A DNA stretch of 45,823 nucleotides from Clostridium sp. CAG:492 (GCA_000434335.1 FR878273.1:1-45823), one strand, 5' to 3'; positions 24,843 through 33,284 are shown, numbered from the stretch's first letter. Translations and numbers: made by a program. The notes: generated by a model not told the origin, from the sequence alone.

Positions 24843-25403
24843 TTAAATATTTTTATTTCTTATGTAATCACCCTCAAACTCTTCTGCTAATATATCCATT
24901 GCTATTGAATCATAGTATTCTCCATCTATATATATGCATTTTCTTCTTCTTCCATACTCTTTGAATCCACATTTTTGATAACATTTTAGTGCTCTTTCAT
25001 TAAATTCCATCAAATCTAATTTTATGTTTTGTAAATTTAAATATTTAAATCCATATTCCAATATTAATCTAACTGCTTCTGTTCCGTAGCCTTTACTTCT
25101 GTAATTTTTATCACCTATGAAAATTCCAAGTGTTGCCGTTCTATTTATATCATCGAATTTTTCTAAACCTACTGTTCCTATCATTTTATCTTCATTTAAT
25201 GTTACTATCACAAAAGTTGATTTTGGATTACTGCTTTTTTCTAAATACTCCTTTTCTGCTGATATTGATTGTAATTGTCCGCTTCTTCCTAAATAATCTG
25301 TTGTTTCAAAATCATTCATCCATTCTGTAAAAATTTCATAATCTTCTGTACTTCTTGGTGATAGGTATATTCTATCACCAACTAACTTTTTAAAATACTT
25401 CAT
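24843..25403 (-). CDS. GNAT N-acetyltransferase of the RimJ/RimL type
   Basis: A 186-residue acetyl-CoA-dependent transferase. The acetyl-CoA loop reads RSKGYGTEAVRLILEYGF (R-x-x-G-x-G). FNERALKCYQKCGFKEYGR is the usual C-terminal motif. The N-terminal VGDRIYLSPRSTEDYE fits the Acetyltransf_3 group that includes ribosomal-protein and spermidine acetylases. The substrate is unknown. AAGGGG lies 7 nt before the ATG. It sits behind a promoter and a long structured leader, with a SpoU methylase gene downstream. Confidence 0.85.
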   Translation of the reverse strand: MKYFKKLVGDRIYLSPRSTEDYEIFTEWMNDFETTDYLGRSGQLQSISAEKEYLEKSSNPKSTFVIVTLNEDKMIGTVGLEKFDDINRTATLGIFIGDKNYRSKGYGTEAVRLILEYGFKYLNLQNIKLDLMEFNERALKCYQKCGFKEYGRRRKCIYIDGEYYDSIAMDILAEEFEGDYIRNKNI

Positions 25404-25590
25404 AAAAAAACCCCTTCTTTATGTGCATTATTCGAATAAAAAAGAGCCTTATAAGGTTTCTTATTCGTTTATAATACATCATTAATAAACTATTAAGACT
25501 CCTCTGTAAGACTTTCCTCACTTCTGTGTAAATAACTGTTGTTATTCTGTACCGCTCGATTATGTACCTAGGTACACTCCTAATATGTTA
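25404..25590 (-). ncRNA. Candidate structured leader RNA upstream of the GNAT gene
   Basis: About 180 nt between a consensus promoter and the GNAT start. On the minus strand, in order: a 14-nt palindrome TGTACCTAGGTACA, a hairpin AATAAC-AACA-GTTATT, a related pair of ACAGAAGTGAGG / ACAGAGGAG segments, a hairpin with arms GTTTA/TAAAC and TAAT/ATTA, and a terminator-like hairpin (CCTTATAAGG core, T run, enclosed by CGAATAA/TTATTCG). I do not recognise a known riboswitch, T-box or 6S consensus. It may be a cis-regulatory leader or a free small RNA. Confidence 0.5.
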
Positions 25591-25593
25591 TAT

Positions 25594-25622
25594 ATTTTAG
25601 CATTTATACGTGCTCTTGTCAA
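25594..25622 (-). promoter_or_regulatory. Sigma-A promoter of the leader-GNAT-methyltransferase unit
   Basis: On the minus strand TTGACA (25622-25617), 17-nt spacer, TAAAAT (25599-25594). The -35 box begins 4 nt after the end of the fic remnant. A 14-nt palindrome lies about 20 nt downstream of the -10 and could be an operator. Confidence 0.8.
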
Positions 25623-25625
25623 ATT

Positions 25626-25811
25626 CTAAAAAACAATTCCATCAATACAGTTATCAAAAATAAACTGTTTTATAGTTTCATTATTGTTGGTATTATAAAA
25701 ATCAGTTAGCAATATATTGAATTCTTCCAATTTATTATCTGGTACTTTTATAATTCCTACACCATTTTGTATCATAATTTTGTTAGCACAAATTGTACTT
25801 GTTCCTTTATT
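25626..25811 (-). pseudogene. Truncated Fic-domain protein, C-terminal remnant
   Basis: About 61 codons, starting directly after the dCMP deaminase coding end, read like the C-terminus of a Fic/Doc protein: NKGTSTICANKIMIQNG matches the NKRT...NxxLxxNG helix, then a VPDNKLEEFNILLTDFYNTN segment and IKQFIFDNCIDGI. The HPF half of the active site is absent and the conserved NKRT reads NKGT. An in-frame TAA lies upstream inside the deaminase gene, and no start codon with a ribosome site exists. It is best read as the tail of a fic gene whose 5' part was deleted. The family match is from memory of the motif. Confidence 0.6.
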
Positions 25812-25813
25812 AT

Positions 25814-26299
25814 TTATAGCTCTAATTTTATCTCTTTATTGCTTTCTTCATATTTTCTGTATTCTACTCCACAATAGTCTAACATTTTTTTCGATACTAT
25901 ATTTCCATCTGTTCCATTATACTTATCTGACTTATATACAATTTCTTTTATTCCACACTGTATTATTGCTTTTGCACATTCATTGCATGGAAATAAATCT
26001 ACATATATTGTTGCACCTTCTAAGTTTGAACCTTTATTGTTTAATATAGCATTTAGCTCTGCGTGACATACATATGCGTATTTTGTATTCATAAAGTCTC
26101 CTTCTCTATCCCAAGGCATATGTTTATCATCATATCCATTTGGAGCACCATTATATCCTACAGATAATATCTTTTTATCTTTACTTACTATACATGCTCC
26201 AACTTGTGTATTTGGATCTTTACTCCTTTGTGCAGATAACATTGCTATTCCCATAAAATAAGCATCCCAACCTATGTAATCTTTCCTTTTTTCTTGCAT
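25814..26299 (-). CDS. dCMP deaminase family protein (ComEB-like)
   Basis: A 161-residue zinc deaminase that converts dCMP to dUMP, the substrate for thymidylate synthesis. Zinc ligands and catalytic Glu appear as HAE at 79-81 and PCNEC at 104-108. DPNTQVGACIVSKDKKILSVG and YNGAPNGYDD are typical of the dCMP/ComEB group. The ATG at 26299 has AAGGAG 8 nt upstream; earlier in-frame codons run into the comFC 3' end and lack a site. It is third in the recD2-comFC-deaminase run, competence-named genes that are often scattered. Confidence 0.92.
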   Translation of the reverse strand: MQEKRKDYIGWDAYFMGIAMLSAQRSKDPNTQVGACIVSKDKKILSVGYNGAPNGYDDKHMPWDREGDFMNTKYAYVCHAELNAILNNKGSNLEGATIYVDLFPCNECAKAIIQCGIKEIVYKSDKYNGTDGNIVSKKMLDYCGVEYRKYEESNKEIKLEL

Positions 26300-26361
26300 A
26301 ATTATTACTCCTTCTTGTTGTAAATTATTACCATTATTATAAGTACTTTTATGCACATTTG

Positions 26362-27021
26362 TCAATCCTTAGCAAGTGTTATTATACTAACTTTATTGCA
26401 TTCTGTTTGTAACAAAATTTTAGCACATTCATTTACTGTACTTCCTGTTGTAAATACATCATCTATTAATAATACGTTCTTATTTTTTAAACATATGTCA
26501 CACTTTTTAAGCCTATATGCATTTTTAACATTTTCTATACGCATATCTTTTGATAATGTACTTTGTGGTTTTATATTTTTTATTTTTTCAATTATATTAG
26601 TTTGCAATTGTATAGATTTTATATTTTTAGCTATTCCTTTTGCAATCAACTCACTTTGATTATAACCTCTTTTTTTCGCTCTTTTTTTATGTATTGGAAC
26701 AGGTATTAATATATCAAATTTTTTAATATAATTACATACACTTTCTGTTGATAAAATTATTTGAAGAAATGTTCTATATAGATATGACTTATTATTAAAT
26801 TTATAATCAATTATCTTTTCTCTCACTTCATCTTTATATTCATATATCCACAAATGTTCATCAAAAAACTTATCATCATATTTTTGTATTTTATTCATTT
26901 GTCTTTGTTTTAAATACTCATTACAATACTCACATAAATATGAGTTTGTTATTTCCCCACAAAAGCCACAAGCTTGGGGAAAAATAAAATTAAGAGCAGT
27001 TTCAATTAGATTTTTTTTCAT
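26362..27021 (-). CDS. comFC: ComF family protein (ComFC-like phosphoribosyltransferase)
   Basis: A 219-residue protein with an N-terminal four-Cys zinc ribbon (C18, C21, C30, C33) and a phosphoribosyltransferase fold. The PRPP loop is VLLIDDVFTTGST; LIPVPIHKKRAKKRGYNQ is the family's middle signature. ComFC is needed for DNA uptake in naturally competent bacteria but is common in others. AGGAGG precedes the ATG. It is 29 nt after recD2. No comFA helicase gene is present here. Confidence 0.9.
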   Translation of the reverse strand: MKKNLIETALNFIFPQACGFCGEITNSYLCEYCNEYLKQRQMNKIQKYDDKFFDEHLWIYEYKDEVREKIIDYKFNNKSYLYRTFLQIILSTESVCNYIKKFDILIPVPIHKKRAKKRGYNQSELIAKGIAKNIKSIQLQTNIIEKIKNIKPQSTLSKDMRIENVKNAYRLKKCDICLKNKNVLLIDDVFTTGSTVNECAKILLQTECNKVSIITLAKD

Positions 27022-27050
27022 AAAACCTCCTAAAATTGCCCCCTATATTT

Positions 27051-29264
27051 TTACATATTTTTTAATTTATATTCTAACCCCGTATTTCTTTTTTTATTAT
27101 CAGCATTATTAATCATGTATTCTATTACATTTGCATTGCCAACTATTATTAGCATTTTTTTTGCTCTTGTCATTCCTGTATATAGTAAATTTCGTGTTAA
27201 TAACATCGGTGCAGCTTGTACTATTGGCATTATTACTACATCAAATTCACTACCTTGTGCTTTATGCACTGTTATTGCATATGCATGTTCTATTTGATCT
27301 AGCTCTGAATATTGATACCACGCATATTTTTCATCATCAAATTTTATTTTTACTCTTTTTTCTATATCATCTAATTTTAATATAGTACCAAATTCACCAT
27401 TAAAAACACCATTACCTGTTTCATATCCATATTTTTCTCTTTCCCAGAAAATATCGTAATTATTTTTTATTTGCATTACTCTATCCCCTGCCCTAAAACT
27501 TGCACCTAGATTTTGTCTTTCCAATCCACCTTCTGGCAATGGATTTAAACACTCTTGCAATACCTTATTTAGCTCTTTTGTTCCAAGCATTCCTTTTTTT
27601 GTTGGTGTTATAACTTGAATGCTTTTAAAAAACTCATAATTTCCGTATGATTCTAATCTTCCACTACATAAAGATAATATTTGATTTAAAATTTTATCTT
27701 GATTATTTTCTTTTATGTAGAAAAAATCTTGATTTAGCTCTTCTGCAGATTCTTGTGGTTTTATAAATGTCTCTCCACTGTTTACTCTGTGAGAATTTAT
27801 TATTATCTTACTTTTGGCTGCTTGTCTAAAAATTTTATTTAATACAATTGTCTTTATTCTTTTTGAGTTTATTAAATCTGCAAGAACATTTCCTGGTCCT
27901 ACAGATGGCAACTGATCTACATCTCCAACAAGGACTAATTTTGAACCTTGATATATTGCTTTCACTAAATAATTCATCAAGAATAAATCAACCATAGACA
28001 TTTCATCAACAATTATTACATCTGCATCTAATGGTGCTACATCAAAATCATTATACTTACTTGTTCGCTCTTCTTCAATTTTACCTATTTCTAACAATCT
28101 ATGTAGTGTTTTTGCTTCTTCACCTGTTGTTTCAGTCATTCTTTTTGCAGCTCTTCCTGTTGGTGCGCATAATACGGTTTTTCTTTTTTTTGATTTATAT
28201 AGCTCTAATATAACTTTTATAATTGTTGTTTTACCTGTACCAGGTCCACCTGTAATTATACAAACATTGTTATCATTTACAGCTTCAATAGCTTCTTTTT
28301 GTTTATCTGATAATATTAAATCAGTTTTTTGTTCTATTTTTTCTAGTTCATCTTCAAAATCATTTATATGTTTCATATTCCTTGCTTTATCTAGAGTTAT
28401 TAATTTATTTGCTACATTTTCTTCTGCTTTGTAATATGAATCCAAATAAATCCAATTATTATCTTCTCGCTCTTCAATTACAATTTCACCCTTAGCTTTT
28501 AGCTCTATTACAGAATCTTCTATTTCATCATTTTCTACACCTAGAAGAACTTTTATGAATCTATATAATTCATCTTCTAATACAGCACAATGACCATTTG
28601 CAGTTGCTTTTGAAATAGCATATTTTATTCCACTTTTAATTCTCTTTTCATTATTATATTCGAAACCTAAATTCATTGCCATTTTGTCAATTAATTTAAA
28701 ATCTACATTATTTGCAACATCTATTAATATATATGGATTTGCTTCTATTTCTTCAATTGCATTTACACCTAATGTTTTGTATACATTTTGTGCATTTTGA
28801 ACACCAATTCCAAATTTTTCTAAAAATCCAACAATTTGCCATAACTCCCAATTTTCATTAAATTGATCTGATATTTCAATTGCCTTATCTTTTGATATTC
28901 CTCGTACCTCTGCAAGTCTTGATGGCTCAAATTTTAATACATGTAATGTTTCTTCACCAAACATTTTTGTTATTCTTTTGGCAATTGCTGGACCTATTCC
29001 CTTTATCATTCCATTTGATAAATAACGCTCTAAACTTGCCGCCGTTTCTGGCATTAATTTTTCAAATGTTTCTATTTTAAATTGTCTTCCATAGTCTGGA
29101 TGTGTTACATATTTTCCAATTAATTTTAAATTATCTCCTATTGCTATAAATGGTAAATATCCTACTACTGTTAGCTCTTCTTCTTCTGTATCTAATACTC
29201 CTATTGTATATCCGTTTACATCATTTTGGAATATTATCTCTTTTAGTTCACCTTTAATTTCCAA
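27051..29264 (-). CDS. recD2: RecD2-type ATP-dependent DNA helicase
   Basis: A 737-residue SF1B 5'-to-3' helicase. An N-terminal OB-like region and tandem helix-hairpin-helix segment (about 80-200, GMIKGIGPAIAKRI and LAEVRGISKDKA) mark RecD2 rather than RecBCD RecD. The motor has GGPGTGKTT at 339-347, VDEMSMVD, GDVDQLPSVGPGNVL and, near the end, TVHKAQGSEFDVV. RecD2 acts in repair and replication-fork maintenance in bacteria without RecBCD. The start is TTG at 29264 with AGGA 8-9 nt before it; no ATG is better placed. A promoter lies just upstream. Confidence 0.93.
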   Translation of the reverse strand: MEIKGELKEIIFQNDVNGYTIGVLDTEEEELTVVGYLPFIAIGDNLKLIGKYVTHPDYGRQFKIETFEKLMPETAASLERYLSNGMIKGIGPAIAKRITKMFGEETLHVLKFEPSRLAEVRGISKDKAIEISDQFNENWELWQIVGFLEKFGIGVQNAQNVYKTLGVNAIEEIEANPYILIDVANNVDFKLIDKMAMNLGFEYNNEKRIKSGIKYAISKATANGHCAVLEDELYRFIKVLLGVENDEIEDSVIELKAKGEIVIEEREDNNWIYLDSYYKAEENVANKLITLDKARNMKHINDFEDELEKIEQKTDLILSDKQKEAIEAVNDNNVCIITGGPGTGKTTIIKVILELYKSKKRKTVLCAPTGRAAKRMTETTGEEAKTLHRLLEIGKIEEERTSKYNDFDVAPLDADVIIVDEMSMVDLFLMNYLVKAIYQGSKLVLVGDVDQLPSVGPGNVLADLINSKRIKTIVLNKIFRQAAKSKIIINSHRVNSGETFIKPQESAEELNQDFFYIKENNQDKILNQILSLCSGRLESYGNYEFFKSIQVITPTKKGMLGTKELNKVLQECLNPLPEGGLERQNLGASFRAGDRVMQIKNNYDIFWEREKYGYETGNGVFNGEFGTILKLDDIEKRVKIKFDDEKYAWYQYSELDQIEHAYAITVHKAQGSEFDVVIMPIVQAAPMLLTRNLLYTGMTRAKKMLIIVGNANVIEYMINNADNKKRNTGLEYKLKNM

Positions 29265-29297
29265 TGCTATATTCCTCGTTTCTATATATATGTTTGT

Positions 29298-29326
29298 AGT
29301 TTATCATATGTAGGGAGATAATTCAA
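29298..29326 (-). promoter_or_regulatory. Sigma-A promoter of recD2
   Basis: On the minus strand TTGAAT (29326-29321), 17-nt spacer, TAAACT (29303-29298), ending 33 nt before the TTG start. Confidence 0.65.
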
Positions 29327-29370
29327 TAACTTTTTAGAGCTTCACTAAATTTATGTATATCTTAAAATTT

Positions 29371-29718
29371 TTATTCCAAACTATCAAGTTGCTTTTTGCA
29401 GTTCTCCCAATCAACTAATTTTATTTCACTATAATCATTTGAAAATTTTTCTAATATTGACTTCGTATTGTCTACAGAATCTAAATCTGTTACAATTATT
29501 TTCTTTAAATATTCTTCTTTTCCGTATAATATTCTAAATATTACAGAACGTAAAAATCCTTCTATTTGATGCTCTTGATTTTTTACTGCTACAATTACAA
29601 ATATTCCATTTGATTCTATTCTTCTATTTTTTAATGTACTTTTTATTATTTTTAATATATCCCAAAAACCATATAGAGCTAATGTCCATAATATACAATT
29701 TAATATGAAATCAATCAT
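29371..29718 (-). CDS. Membrane-anchored protein with truncated glycosyltransferase-like fold
   Basis: A 115-residue protein with one N-terminal helix (about 4-24), a basic stretch, then FVIVAVKNQEHQIEGFLRSV and IIVTDLDSVDNTKSILEKF. These resemble the start of a GT-A glycosyltransferase (first strand, then a DLDS nucleotide-binding-like turn), but the protein ends before any catalytic half. Similar short proteins occur in many Clostridia, to my recollection, so it is probably intact and of unknown function rather than broken. GGGGG lies 7 nt before the ATG. It lies between the rplQ terminator and recD2. Confidence 0.75.
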   Translation of the reverse strand: MIDFILNCILWTLALYGFWDILKIIKSTLKNRRIESNGIFVIVAVKNQEHQIEGFLRSVIFRILYGKEEYLKKIIVTDLDSVDNTKSILEKFSNDYSEIKLVDWENCKKQLDSLE

Positions 29719-29905
29719 ATTGTAGCCCCCTTTTGTATATAATATGATTTTATAATCTTTTAGTGATTTACATATAATTTAAAATAATGTATTTGTAATA
29801 ATTATATAAAAATCTAATTTTACTATTCTTCCGATTTATAATTATTATCTACTTATTTTAATTATTTCATAAAATTCATTTATAATTAATCATTCATAGA
29901 GCAAA

Positions 29906-29940
29906 AAAAAGTTAGATGTTTTAATTTTATCTAACTTTTT
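29906..29940 (-). terminator. Rho-independent terminator of the ribosomal superoperon
   Basis: A 12-bp stem (29906-29917 with 29929-29940) and an 11-nt loop, followed by a run of T in the minus direction. It lies shortly after the rplQ stop and ends the alpha operon. The rest of the 29719-29957 interval shows no gene. Confidence 0.85.
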
Positions 29941-29957
29941 TATATGTAAAATTTATA

Positions 29958-30482
29958 TTAAACTAATTTTAATATTGCAACTTCTGCTGCATCTCCTCTA
30001 CGTTGTCCTTTTCTGATTATACGAGTATAACCACCTTGTCTTCCAACATATTTTGGAGCTATTTCATTGAATAATTTTGTAGCTAAATCTACAGGATTTC
30101 CTTCTGCATCTTTTACTTTGTTAAGATTTTTCATCATTGTTCTTCTTGCATTTAATCTTGAAGGCATATCTTTTTGTCTTTTTTCTGTAGTTTCTTCTTT
30201 AACTACTTTTAAATATTCATTTCCATTTTTGCTTTTTACTAATTCAGTAACTTTATTACCATTGCTATCTAATTTTGCTTTAACAACTTTGCTATCAACT
30301 TCTTCGAAGTTATCTTTTTCTCTTATAGCTAAAGCGATTAATTTTTCAGCCATAGGTTGAACTTCTTTAGCTCTTGCTACAGTAGTTTCAATTTGACCAT
30401 GTAATAATAAATCTGTTACTTGAGTTTTAAGCATTGCTAATCTTATATCTGTTGTTTTTCCCAATTTTCTATTTATAGCCAC
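29958..30482 (-). CDS. rplQ: 50S ribosomal protein L17 with an internal insertion
   Basis: A 174-residue L17, against about 115-130 in most bacteria. The N-terminal NRKLGKTTDIRLAMLKTQVT, the HGQIETTVARAKEV segment and the C-terminal RQGGYTRIIRKGQRRGDAAE are normal. The extra length is an insertion of about 50 residues at roughly 56-105, rich in Lys, Glu, Val and Asn, before LNARRTMMKNL. L17 lies near the peptide exit tunnel on the solvent side. The start is GTG at 30482 with AAAGGAGG 10 nt ahead. It is the last gene of the alpha operon, after rpoA. Confidence 0.96.
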   Translation of the reverse strand: MAINRKLGKTTDIRLAMLKTQVTDLLLHGQIETTVARAKEVQPMAEKLIALAIREKDNFEEVDSKVVKAKLDSNGNKVTELVKSKNGNEYLKVVKEETTEKRQKDMPSRLNARRTMMKNLNKVKDAEGNPVDLATKLFNEIAPKYVGRQGGYTRIIRKGQRRGDAAEVAILKLV

Positions 30483-30500
30483 TTTAACAAGTCCTCCTTT

Positions 30501-31448
30501 TTAATCATCTTCTCTGGCAAAGTCTAATCCTAATGCATGTAACTTATTTGTTACTTCATCTAAAGATTTTTTACCTAAATTTCTAACTTTCATCATATCA
30601 GCTTCAGTTTTATTTGCTAAATCTTCAACAGTTGCTATATTTGCTCTCTTTAAGCAGTTGAATGATCTTACAGATAATTCTAAATCTTCTATTGACATTT
30701 CTAATACTTTTTCTTTTTTAGATTCTTCTTTTTCTACCATTACTTTTGTATTCTTAGTAGCTTCTGATAAATCTATAAATAATTCTAAATGTCCTGTCAT
30801 TACTTTTGCAGCTAGACTTAATGCTTCATATGGTTTTAAGCTTCCGTCTGTCCAAACTTCAATTGTTAATTTATCATAATCAACCATTTGTCCAACTCTA
30901 GTATTTTCTACTGCGTAATTAACTTTTTTAACTGGTGTGTAGATAGAATCTATTGGAAGTAAGCCTAAAGGTTGATCATCCTTTTTATTTTTTTCAGCAG
31001 TATTATATCCTCTACCCATATTGGCAACTAATTCCATAACTAGTGAACCACCTTCAGAAACAGTTGCTATGTGTAAATCAGGATTTAATATTTCTACTGT
31101 TCCATCAGTAATTATATCACCTGCTTTAACTTCTCCTTCTCCCTTAAAGTTAATTCTTAGAGTTTTTTCTTCATTCTTATCTAATTTTAATCTTACATTT
31201 TTAAGATTAACTATTATCTCTGGTACATCTTCTACTACGTTTGGTATTGTAGAAAATTCATGTTGAACTCCTTCGATTTTAACACCAGTTATTGCACTTC
31301 CTGGTAATGAAGAAAGTAATATTCTTCTTAATGAATTTCCTATTGTGATACCATATCCACGTTCTAATGGTTCACATACAAATTTAGCATAATTATTGTC
31401 ATTATCTATCTCTAAGCATTTAATATTTGGCTTTTCAAATTCTATCAT
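30501..31448 (-). CDS. rpoA: RNA polymerase alpha subunit
   Basis: A 315-residue subunit that nucleates RNA polymerase assembly and contacts UP elements and activators. The N-terminal domain has GYGITIGNSLRRILLSSLPG. The C-terminal domain is complete, with LSVRSFNCLKRANI and MKVRNLGKKSLDEV (helix-hairpin-helix). GGAGG lies 5 nt before the ATG. It stands between rpsD and rplQ as in nearly all bacteria. Confidence 0.98.
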   Translation of the reverse strand: MIEFEKPNIKCLEIDNDNNYAKFVCEPLERGYGITIGNSLRRILLSSLPGSAITGVKIEGVQHEFSTIPNVVEDVPEIIVNLKNVRLKLDKNEEKTLRINFKGEGEVKAGDIITDGTVEILNPDLHIATVSEGGSLVMELVANMGRGYNTAEKNKKDDQPLGLLPIDSIYTPVKKVNYAVENTRVGQMVDYDKLTIEVWTDGSLKPYEALSLAAKVMTGHLELFIDLSEATKNTKVMVEKEESKKEKVLEMSIEDLELSVRSFNCLKRANIATVEDLANKTEADMMKVRNLGKKSLDEVTNKLHALGLDFAREDD

Positions 31449-31544
31449 TTTTACCTCCTAATATAAAGAAGTGAGATTTTATTTCTACACTTTAAAATAA
31501 ATTCCATTATATATCGACAAATATAATATTTTATAGCTAAACTA

Positions 31545-32141
31545 CTATTTTGAGTAAAGCTCTACTATTAAGTGCTCTTCAACAGGATAATCGATTTCTT
31601 CTTTTGAAGAAATTGCTAATACTTTACCTGATAATTTGTCAGCATCTTTTTCTAACCAAGTTGGAACTAATCTTGATGCATTTTCTTCAGCACTCAATTT
31701 TATTGTTCCGTTATCTTTTCTGATTTCTCTTACAGCAACAACGTCTCCAACTTTTACTAAGTAAGATGGTATATCAACTTTTTGTCCATTAACTTCGAAT
31801 GCACCATGTGTTACTTGTAATCTAGCTTGAGCTCTTGTTTTTGCATATCCTAATCTGAATATAACGTTGTCTAATCTGCTTTCTAGTATTTGTAGTAATA
31901 CTTCACCAGTCTTACCTTTCTTTTTAGAAGCCATATCGAAATATTTTCTAAATTGTTTTTCGCTAACTCCATAAATAAATTTTAATTTTTGTTTTTCTTT
32001 TAACTGAATAGCATATTCTGAAACTTTCTTTTGTCTTTTTAATGATTTTTTACGATTAGATTCTTTGTCTATTCCTATTACTGTTGGACTGATACCTAAA
32101 TATCTACATCTTTTCAAAACAGGTTCTCTATATCTTGACAT
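31545..32141 (-). CDS. rpsD: 30S ribosomal protein S4
   Basis: A 198-residue primary 16S rRNA binder that starts 30S assembly. It opens MSRYREPVLKRCRYLGISP and carries an S4 domain in the middle (LESRLDNVIFRLGYAKTRAQ). The four-Cys zinc knuckle of some S4 proteins is absent. The ATG at 32141 is used, with AGGTG 9 nt upstream; a GTG at 32153 is within that site. The gene lies in the alpha operon, whereas in Bacillus rpsD is a separate gene, so feedback control by S4 could act here. Confidence 0.97.
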   Translation of the reverse strand: MSRYREPVLKRCRYLGISPTVIGIDKESNRKKSLKRQKKVSEYAIQLKEKQKLKFIYGVSEKQFRKYFDMASKKKGKTGEVLLQILESRLDNVIFRLGYAKTRAQARLQVTHGAFEVNGQKVDIPSYLVKVGDVVAVREIRKDNGTIKLSAEENASRLVPTWLEKDADKLSGKVLAISSKEEIDYPVEEHLIVELYSK

Positions 32142-32172
32142 TTCTAATTTCACCTTCCTTATTACATATTAA

Positions 32173-32571
32173 TTATACACGACGTCTTTTTGGTGGTCTG
32201 CAACCATTGTGTGGTATTGGTGTTACATCTTTTATACTGCTTATTTCTAACCCTGCTGCTTGTAATGATCTTATAGCAGCTTCACGACCAGAACCTGGTC
32301 CTTTTACAAATACTTCTACTGTTTTTAATCCGTGTTCCATAGCTGCTTTAGCTGCTGTTTCAGCTGCTTCACTAGCTGCAAATGGAGTACTTTTTCTAGA
32401 TCCTTTAAATCCTAATTCACCAGCACTTGCCCAAGATAAAACATTACCTTGAACATCTGTAAGTGTAACTATTGTGTTATTAAAACTAGAATGAATATGA
32501 GCCATACCTTTTTCGATATTTTTTCTATCTCTTCTTCTAGTTACTTTTTTTGTTACATTTTTTGTAGCCAT
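32173..32571 (-). CDS. rpsK: 30S ribosomal protein S11
   Basis: A 132-residue platform protein of the 30S subunit. Signatures are HIHSSFNNTIVTLTDVQGN, WASAGELGFKGSRKSTPFAA and the C-terminal DVTPIPHNGCRPPKRRRV. GGAGG lies 10 nt before the ATG. It lies 19 nt after rpsM. Length and sequence are ordinary. Confidence 0.98.
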   Translation of the reverse strand: MATKNVTKKVTRRRDRKNIEKGMAHIHSSFNNTIVTLTDVQGNVLSWASAGELGFKGSRKSTPFAASEAAETAAKAAMEHGLKTVEVFVKGPGSGREAAIRSLQAAGLEISSIKDVTPIPHNGCRPPKRRRV

Positions 32572-32590
32572 TTATGTTTTACCTCCTTAA

Positions 32591-32956
32591 TTATTTCTTA
32601 CTTTTACTAACTAATTTTCTTGGTCCTTTTCTAGTACGAGCATTAGTTTTTGTTCTTTGTCCTCTTACTGGAAGACCTCTTCTATGTCTTAGTCCTCTAT
32701 AGCATCCTATTTCTGTAAGTCTTTTGATGTTTAGAGCTACTTCTCTACGTAAGTCTCCTTCAACAACATATCCATCCATAGCATTTCTTATTGCTTGTTC
32801 TTGTTCATCTGTTAAATCTTTTACTCTAACATCTGGATTTACACCAGCTTTTGCTAATATTTTTTGAGAACTTGATAAACCTATTCCATAAATGTATGTT
32901 AATCCTATTTCTATTCTTTTTTCTCTAGGTAAATCTACTCCTGATATACGAGCCAT
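32591..32956 (-). CDS. rpsM: 30S ribosomal protein S13
   Basis: A 121-residue protein of the 30S head that contacts the P-site tRNA and bridges to the 50S. It opens ARISGVDLPREKRIEIGLTY and ends with the basic RTKTNARTRKGPRK tail. GGAGG lies 10 nt before the ATG. It is the first gene after a long hairpin-containing spacer following rpmJ, which may carry alpha-operon control. Confidence 0.98.
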   Translation of the reverse strand: MARISGVDLPREKRIEIGLTYIYGIGLSSSQKILAKAGVNPDVRVKDLTDEQEQAIRNAMDGYVVEGDLRREVALNIKRLTEIGCYRGLRHRRGLPVRGQRTKTNARTRKGPRKLVSKSKK

Positions 32957-33170
32957 TATTTTTGCACCTCCAAAATTTTCTATAAATATTATTTTTAATG
33001 TTTTGTGTTTGATGTTTTAATTAATATTAAAGGTGAAATGCACTAAATATAAGTTAATCGGATTTTAACTTATATTATAGTCTTTAATATTTTATAAAAC
33101 TTATATATATTAACACAAACCTAAACTTTCAGCCGCTTTTCAGGTTTGTGCGAATACCAAAATTTGTTTA
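32957..33170 (-). promoter_or_regulatory. Hairpin-rich rpmJ-rpsM spacer (possible alpha-operon leader)
   Basis: A 214-nt spacer inside an otherwise tight operon. On the minus strand, a 9-bp hairpin (33150-33142 with 33122-33114, loop containing AAGCGGCTGAAAG) is followed by a possible promoter (TTGTGT, 16 nt, TATAAA) and then a perfect 11-bp hairpin (33075-33065 with 33057-33047). No T tract follows either stem, so they are not obvious terminators. In enteric bacteria this junction carries the S4-binding alpha leader; equivalence here is only inferred. Confidence 0.5.
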
Positions 33171-33284
33171 TTATCCTTGTCTTTGTTTATGTTTAGGATT
33201 TTCACAAATCACTCTAATTACACCTTTTCTTTTGATAACTTTACATTTTTCACAAATTGGTTTTACTGATGGTCTTACCTTCAT
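33171..33284 (-). CDS. rpmJ: 50S ribosomal protein L36
   Basis: A 37-residue zinc-binding 50S protein, complete: KVRPSVKPICEKCKVIKRK at the start and VICENPKHKQRQG at the end. Zinc ligands are C11, C14, C27 and H32, so it is the zinc-containing (C+) form. GGGAGG precedes the ATG by about 10 nt. It lies after infA, the standard position. Confidence 0.97.
   Translation of the reverse strand: MKVRPSVKPICEKCKVIKRKGVIRVICENPKHKQRQG

Noticed and set aside
25404..25590. T-box, 6S RNA or RNase P-like element
   Set aside because: Short matches (GTACCGC on the plus strand, GAGGAAAGTC on the minus) caught my eye, but the T-box core, the long 6S helix and the rest of RNase P are absent.
29371..29718. 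Broken glycosyltransferase pseudogene
   Set aside because: The frame has a good start, a membrane helix and a clean end, and no further homologous sequence follows downstream, so an intact short protein is more likely.
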